The translations under genes were made by a program, and so were the position numbers. A stretch of 64,000 bases of DNA, from the NCBI GenBank assembly GCA_004794655.1, contig SMMW01000001.1:4957001-5021000 (forward strand). Reading direction: 5' to 3'. Positions within the stretch are counted from its first letter, which is position 1, and the number at the start of each line of letters is the position of its first letter. The stretch comes from Marisa cornuarietis. Lineage: Eukaryota; Mollusca; Gastropoda; Architaenioglossa; Ampullariidae. Positions 25,729-64,000 of this stretch are shown piece after piece. A model generated the notes under the pieces. The model was not told the origin of the DNA and did not search any database. It was given only the letters and a program-made list of their open reading frames with translations.

Positions 25729-26529
25729 ATGAAGAAAAATGTTTTGTCATTTGTTGTGAACATTTGTTAGCAGTCTATGGGTAACATTGTAGCAGAAGTC
25801 TGTGGGTAACACTAAAAACATGCTTGTTTTGTGAGCTGTTTCGAGGTTAGTAAAGTATGGCAAGATACGAAGTATAATATGTTTGATACCAGAAAAGTCT
25901 GTATTACGTGAAAAAGAAATCAATGCACTTTTAATAAAAGCATTAAATATTAACTACTGGAATTTCTAAGACAAAAAGTCATTGACTCTAAAAAAGAATA
26001 ATTTCAAACATTTACAAGGTTGACTTAACGCCGAGGACAAGGTACAGATGAAAAATGTCCGAACCGACAGGGAACTTTTATATAAAAATATATGGTTCAT
26101 GTTCGTTTTGTCAATGTTACTAATATGGAAGCCACTCCGTGCAGAGTTAAGTTGCAACTTATTAATATTTCCTGAAAAAGATAAAAAATCTTGTGTTGTT
26201 ATGGCAACTGATTTCTAGTACTCGATACCGTGATGCAGAACTTTCAATGTGCGGAGATTCCAGGAAATGTTTTACATTGGCCACCTAGCAAACAATTTGT
26301 TTATTTAAGAGACGTCTCCGGTACACATGACCTATTGCGTCATTATTTTCAACAGTTGTCACTCGATCGCTTAAAAACAATTTTTTAGTGGGAGGATTTT
26401 AAAATGGGTATTTTTTGCTTAGGGAGGAAATTCGATCGTCTTCTTTAAGCGGAAATTCCACCAACTTTGTCCATTCCCCAGGGAAAGAAAGCTATCAAAG
26501 ATAAATATTTATTATTGCACGGGGATGGG

Positions 26530-26635
26530 GGGAACTGGTGTTTTACGCCGAGTCAGCAAAGGCTATATCACGGCAATTAAGGCAGTCAGCTCAGATGCCA
26601 CGTGCAGAGGTTGAACAGCGTGCCCGTACTACTGC
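26530..26635 (-). mobile_element. SINE fragment, 5'-truncated
   Basis: On the plus strand it reads GTGTTTTACGCCGAGTCAGC then AAAGGCTATATCACGGCAA. It matches the 3' half of the minus-oriented SINE at 12445-12627. The tRNA-like head is missing. Confidence 0.65.
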
Positions 26636-26639
26636 GTGG

Positions 26640-28358
26640 AATCGTACATTGTTGCAACATAAAGCATTTACATAATTATATATTATTTTTATATATAATG
26701 GCAGTTCGTCTGTGCTCGGCATATATGATATACTTTCTTCTTTTTTTAATTGTTATGATCGTGGAGAACTAATTAAAATATCTCGTACATGTACCAGATG
26801 TCGACTGCACATGAAATTAGAGGAAAGTTCACACAAATAACACTACATATGTATGTCCAGGCATTACACACATACGCGCGCGCTTTTTATAGGTTATAAA
26901 GGTTAAGAGGCAAAGTCGAGTGGCGCATTCTTACCCATTTGTTGTGCGTCATAGACTATACTATACGCGACTCGATTGTGGTGACATGCTTAATTCTTAC
27001 ATAGCGTAAACAGCCTAGCAAACAGTTTAACATAGGAAGAAAACAAATTAAAGCACTTAGAATATATTGCGTTCTCCAGAAAGATCAAACCAGCATTGCA
27101 CTGTAGTATAAAGTGGTTTGAGTCCCACGACGCCATGTCAAAAATGGCAACATTATCAATTTTTCTAGAAACTTACATACTAACATCGATTAGCATAATT
27201 ACGCGAAAAATGTCGTGGGACACTTTCAACTAACCGTAGCCATACAGCACGCCAGGTCTACGTACCTGGACTAGAATCCCCACTATGAGACATGACCCCT
27301 CACCACCACCACCACCAACACAATTTCAATCATCCCGGCCCATACTCTGTCAAAAATCCCACCCACACGGGCTTCACACATGATACTATAAACAAAGCTA
27401 ATACAATCTAGGCCTACGTCAATATGCGTACAACACGTCGTAGTTCGTTTTTACGCTCAAAACACGTGTCTTTATGAGGGAGAGAAGGAAAAGAACATCG
27501 CAGTAAGCAGTCGTGACGTTGGCTGTTTCCTGTTGTTTCCTCATTAGGGGGAGAGAACTGCCAACACAACCACTTGTGCTTAGTCATTGTACACATACAA
27601 GTCCGTGATTGTACTGCACCCGTAAGACGAAGCTTAGTATTATGACCCTGCTTTACCTGGAAAAATAAATGTTTCTATTTTATCCCACAAAACATGAAAA
27701 CTGACCTTCCTGGTTACTGTATTTCTGCGTTGAGCACGAATCACGCGCGGGCACGCAAACGCACAAAAGTGCATTCTTTTTCTCTCAAATATTTAAAAAA
27801 TAAAAAACTCTGTACTGGGGAGACTATTGAATAACGTACTTAAGTCTCAGATAACTTCCATGCAAAGTAGAAACTATGCGTCACAGAAGTTTGCAACCAA
27901 CTATTTTGTATTTTTTTAAAATTTATTTTCCTGTCCAAATATTGGAACACTAACCACAAGGATGATCGTTCTTTCTCTGCGATCGCCATAGCAGCCTTCA
28001 CCTTTGTGCGAAAGCGAGGCATAACATTCACCTAGACAGCTCACTGGATTCCTTGGCGATTCGCCCTATCATCTAATGTTATTCCTATAACTACGTAGAT
28101 TTGAGGGAATGACTTACTACTTACAAAAAGCACAACATTGGTACTAGTTGAAAAATTGAACCAGCCTCCTAAAGTGTATGTTCTTCAACAGCTTACGGTA
28201 AAGGTTGATGCGACAACCCTACCCAGACACAAACTCATCAACTGGCCGGACCTTATCACAAATGGATGACTTGAGAAAGAAGGATTGCTCTTTATAACGC
28301 CTCGGAAAACTAGGATTCCTATTGTTTTCCTTCATCTGAAGTTTAGCGAAGAATAATT
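26640..28358. other. Upstream region of the HECTD1-like gene
   Basis: No coding region is supported. It should hold the promoter and any 5' UTR exon of the HECTD1-like gene. A TTTATAACG at 28291-28299 lies 60-68 bp before the ATG but is weak evidence for a TATA box. An alternating CG/CA stretch occurs near 26872-26884. Confidence 0.4.
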
Positions 28359-59832
<31,474 letters not shown>

Positions 59833-60800
59833 TCCCAGAAAAATCATCCGCCCAGAATGAGAAAAAGAGAGAGAGTGCCCAAAGTGTGTGCAAGATGTGT
59901 CAGTGTACAGCTAGGAGCCAGTACAGCACTATCAAGAGAGACTGTGCCAATGCACATCTGTGTGTGTTGAAGTGCATGTGCACTTAATTCCTGACTGGAA
60001 GAGTTCTGGAATTGCATTAGCAATCAAAATCACAGGCATTGTAATCTCAGCAGAATGGTGACCTGGTGGCCTTTTTGTTTAAGTTGAAGGACCTGACTTA
60101 CTTTTATTTATTTATTTTAATTTTTTTTAAATTCAGCTATAGCAGCTTTTACCCCCTGCACGTGCCCTTGTTTCCTTTGTTGTAAGAATTGTGATGCTGC
60201 AGCTACTTTGTGCCTGTATCCAGGAAATGGGTGAGGGTTGGGGTGAGAAAAGAGCATAATGTGTGTGAAGATGCGAGACCAAGTCGTAATTTAGCTGAAT
60301 GCAGCAAAACTGTGCCTCTATATTTATCTCATCATTTTCTGAATGGAATGTTACCTTTTTATGAGTGACTTATTAGGGGGAAAAGTATCATTACCAAATA
60401 TGCATTATGTTCACCTGGGGGAGGTCAAGATCAGAAGGTGACAGAAATGTAGAATTATCACAAAACATTGCATGACCTTTTTGAGGCAAAATCTATTTCA
60501 CTGGATTATGAAAAATATGATAAAAGAAAATCCTATGCCCGCTGTCCAGCTAAGAGTGAGGTTGGTGTTAAAGTAGTAATGTGTATAGAAGCTAATAGAA
60601 GCTTTGAACATTTTGTGCGGAAAACTTTTTTTGAAGTCTGCTGAATGCATTTGTCTGAAAAGCATCGGTAAGAAGCATGTCATGGATGACCAAGCGACAG
60701 AGTGTTGCCAAAATATAATACATGCAAACATGCCAACTCTTTATAAAGATATTTGTAACACCCTCTGTGGGGCTTACAGTAATAAAGTATTAAAAATTTT
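59833..60800 (+). other. HECTD1: HECTD1 3' untranslated region
   Basis: Follows the TAG at 59830-59832. It is low in coding potential and T/A-rich. It probably ends shortly after the AATAAA at 60781. Confidence 0.6.
60781..60786 (+). terminator. HECTD1: Candidate HECTD1 polyadenylation signal
   Basis: AATAAA about 950 nt after the stop, followed within 30 nt by a T-rich stretch. Confidence 0.5.
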
Positions 60801-60849
60801 GCCTTTATTTTTTCAAATGGAGAATATGATGTGCTTTTGTTTGCATTAA

Positions 60850-63800
60850 AATAATTTACAGGCTGTGGATGTAGAGACATTTGTACTTTAAATAGTGTGA
60901 TAAATATGTGCCAAAGAAAGTGACAACATTGGTATAAAAATGTAGGTATATTTGCGTTTTAAAAAAATATTAGTACATTTGTTAATTGACTGATGAGTGT
61001 GATGTGTAATGAAGGTACATTTGTATTTCTTTTTAATGATGACTTGGGTGTATTTATGCTAGAAAATAAGTAATATTGGTGCCTGCATATTATGACTTGC
61101 TTTTTTCTTGTCTTCATTATTATTTTAGGCAGTGTGAACAGAATGCTTTGTACAGTATTGCAGCTTGTGCACTTATTATACCATGTGACTGAGGTGCCTT
61201 TGTGCTTGCAACCTATTTTTATGACCCCCTGGCTGGCAATGTGGCCCTGCCTTGTGTCCCAGCCTGAGGTCTCCACTAGCAGCTCCTAACGTCTCAAGAA
61301 GGGAGTGGGGAGGCACCATGAACCTTCAAGTGAGATTTTAAAAAAAATGTGGGTGGTGGCAGCAGGGATGGTAGGTGTCGCCTAAAGGGGATACCCTCTC
61401 AAATAATGCCGTTAAAAAAATTGCTCGGCCTAGAGGATTAATTTAGAGACACCGGTAACGCCATGGGTAAAATAGACATGCTTCAGAACAACATACATGA
61501 AGTAGTTTAGGAATTTCTTGTAGGCTGTATGACTTCCTGGAAATTTTGATCAGAATTGAACAACTGGGGGGTTTGCATAGGTATCAACCTCTCGCGTGCG
61601 CCCACACACACACATTAGCACACTGCATTGCTTATAAGACTATGTATTCACCAATTTTATTTCTTCAGCCCTATTATTAATGAACAAATTCTGCGCAGAT
61701 TTTAATGCCCTCCAGATGAATGTACAATTAATGACAAAGAAAATGGCGCTTAATAAAAAAAACAAAAAAACCTGCAGTTTGCTTGAGATCACTGGTCTTT
61801 TGGTAAAGATGACGGAGTACAACAAATAAATATGAACCACTTTTGATTTCACGTTCGCATTTATTACTGCTGTCGATGCAATTCACCAAGAAGGCCGAAA
61901 GTAGAATGTTCATCGTCAAGAAACCCACGGTCGTTGAACGTAAGAGGACTGTCGTCACGGCTTTGGTTCTAGTGTTTGCGATGAATCCGACAGCATAGTT
62001 ATCGTCTCTCAACAAAGGAGGAGAAAACCTATTCTCAGCGTAGAAATTTAAAATGATAAAAAATTTTGAGATATGGGGGGAAATGCATCATCTGATGTGG
62101 CAGGGTTGCCCCTCTTGCAAATGAAGCAAAGAAAAAAGTGCGGACTCTCGTCATGTTTTATCTTGTGCGACATTCTAACTCAAGTACGTGCAGTGCACAA
62201 AAGTAATATCACAAGGCAGTTGATAAACATACGAAAGACAACCGAAGCAGAAATTTGGGGCTTTTTATGTTCGTTGGTGAACATAATCCATCGGCATCTT
62301 ATTGCCGATCTCTTCGCTTACTGCTATTAAAACCACCGACAAAAATATTTTCTTTAAGCATACTGTGTACCTTGAGATATAGAGACATTCCACTGCTTTG
62401 CCGTAAATTTTCCAAAACTTTCGAAGTCCTAAAGATCTCAAATTTTAATATTAATAAATAGTATTGATCATAAAACAAGAACAAAGATTAGAACGTAAAA
62501 GCAATTTTGCAGATAACGTTTTGGTTTGATTTTTTTTGTTTTGGTTTTTGGTTTTTTGTTTTGGTTTTTTTTTCATTTTTGCTGCTCGTTCGGCTCTGAC
62601 CTGCATATGGCTACCCTGGCAACGTCCATTCCTCGCAATTTTCCATACTTTTCTCGACTCTTGAAGAAACCTCGATCCCAGCACCTGGCACAATCTGTCC
62701 CAGCCCGTCTCAACATTCGCATGTAGAAGTTTTAGGCACCCAAGGCATAACATTTACCTTAACTGCACATACATAAAAACTAATCTTAAAGCCTCGCTTA
62801 CAGTTTTTCAAGTGCATTGAGCAAGCTGTGACCGACCACTGGCTTCATGTGTTTCTTCATCCCATTCGTCCTTCTATAGACATTGCGTTTGCATGTTATG
62901 TTGCGTGCGTCCGTGTACGTGTTCTTATTATTCTGTTGTTGTTTTTTTTGGGGGGATATTATTAATTCTGTTGATATATATAGATCTCTGTACCATTATT
63001 TGTTGACGTTTTAGTCTGTCTCAGTTTGTTGCGTGAATTTGTGTTTTTGCATTTCTTTGTAAAACGCATTGAGCCTTCTGTAAAGCAGTGAAAGGCGCAA
63101 TATAAATTTATTATTATTATTAGGCCATGCTTTTAGTGCCTTCAGTACGAATGTACCTTAAATCGCAATGGTCTTTGTTATCAGGATTATTCAATGTTTA
63201 CTTCTCCGTAAAGAATCCAATCAAAATTGCGTTCTTCCGCATGGAACTTGGATTTCACGATGAATTTTCAGTGAAATTACATATTACTATGCATGTTCAG
63301 TTCTGCTATAGGTTGACAAGAATTGATTACATTGCATACTTATATGTTAATGCAGATGTCGGAAAACTGTTTACTTCCCGCATTCTTTCCAGACTTTTGT
63401 TATCATTGTATAATTCACTTTGCCAGTCATCCAAAGACTCTGCTGTCCGCTGGGTGGGTCGGGGTGCAATAAGGGTCAACGCCGCAGAAGAATGGCGGGG
63501 GGGGGGGGTTGCCATCACAACACGTGCCCCCAAAGGTCACGTCCAGGGTAGCCACGTGTCGAGAGAGAGCTATGGGTGGGATCAGGGTTCCTTATCATTG
63601 TGCCAAATTGTGGCACTCTGCCCAAGGAGCATTTGGGCTCTATCAGTTTGCTACCTTAATTTTTTTTTTCCTCTCCTGTCAACGCGTGCCGCTCCAATTC
63701 TCCATCAAAGGCACGTACACCTGTCTGACGTCATGCTGGACCGCAAGGTGGGGAAGTTCTCACATTAAGCGCGTCACTATCTGCTGTCTGCCTATCTACT

Positions 63801-64000
63801 GACGTGAATCCAGTTGCGTCAGCAGAGTGTTATCGATGCTCGCAGACAAAACCTTTCGGTGGAATCGGGTGTCTGGCGTTGAGATAACACCACCGGTAAG
63901 CTCCCACCTGGGTAGCTTCTTGTTATTTTTAATCATGTTAAATGTTCAAGGAACCACCCACCCACCCACCCCGCCCTGCCCTCCTCCTGCCATCACGCTA
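60850..64000. other. Downstream intergenic region, no supportable gene
   Basis: The sequence is mostly AT-rich with homopolymers and a short CA run near 61602. A 213-codon plus-strand frame at 63127-63768 has mixed composition and no recognisable domain; I regard it as chance. C-rich sequence closes the window. Confidence 0.5.
63060..63122 (+). mobile_element. Retroelement 3' tail
   Basis: AAACGCATTGAGCCTTCTGT, then GGCGCAATATAAATTTATTA with a TTA trinucleotide end. It is of the same general form as the tails at 37.6 and 43.5 kb. Confidence 0.5.

Noticed and set aside
63127..63768. 213-codon plus-strand frame
   Set aside because: Mixed composition, crosses a G homopolymer, no recognisable domain or splice context; likely chance.

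Overview
The window looks like nuclear DNA from a mollusc, probably a gastropod. This rests on an AT-rich, intron-rich layout, long CA/TG and GATA microsatellites, tRNA-derived SINE copies of a type I associate with molluscs, and tandem intronless rhodopsin-class receptor genes of lophotrochozoan character. No species can be named from the sequence alone.

Positions 1-17.2 kb hold a tandem array of class A G-protein-coupled receptor genes. Two are intact and intronless (1225-2316 and 9861-11003). A third is a decayed pseudogene (about 14.54-15.46 kb). Flanks are duplicated with the genes: each intact gene has a TATA box about 220 bp before its ATG, and homologous blocks recur downstream. Repeats that interrupt the units include 77 perfect GATA copies, ten perfect 26-bp copies, CA/TG tracts and tRNA-derived SINEs.

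Positions 19.1-25.6 kb hold two small three-exon genes that diverge head to head and are clear paralogues. Each encodes a signal peptide followed by two six-cysteine repeats (114 and 125 residues). They resemble no family I can name with confidence and are the best candidate for something undescribed.

Positions 28.36-59.83 kb hold one gene, the orthologue of the HECT-type E3 ubiquitin ligase HECTD1. I could join 45 coding exons in frame into a 2531-residue protein: N-terminal helical/armadillo-like region, ankyrin repeats, SUN-like domain, MIB/HERC2 domain, Ser/Thr-rich and acidic linkers, and a C-terminal HECT domain with its catalytic cysteine. Three of the last six introns appear to use GC rather than GT donors. 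The introns hold a pogo/Tigger-like DNA transposon, LINE 3' fragments, short tandem repeats, an inverted-repeat element and, on the opposite strand, a 33-codon reading frame that looks like a secreted peptide.

Positions 59.83-64 kb hold the HECTD1 3' UTR (AATAAA at 60781) and then about 3 kb in which I see no supportable gene, only a dispersed-repeat tail and low-complexity tracts.
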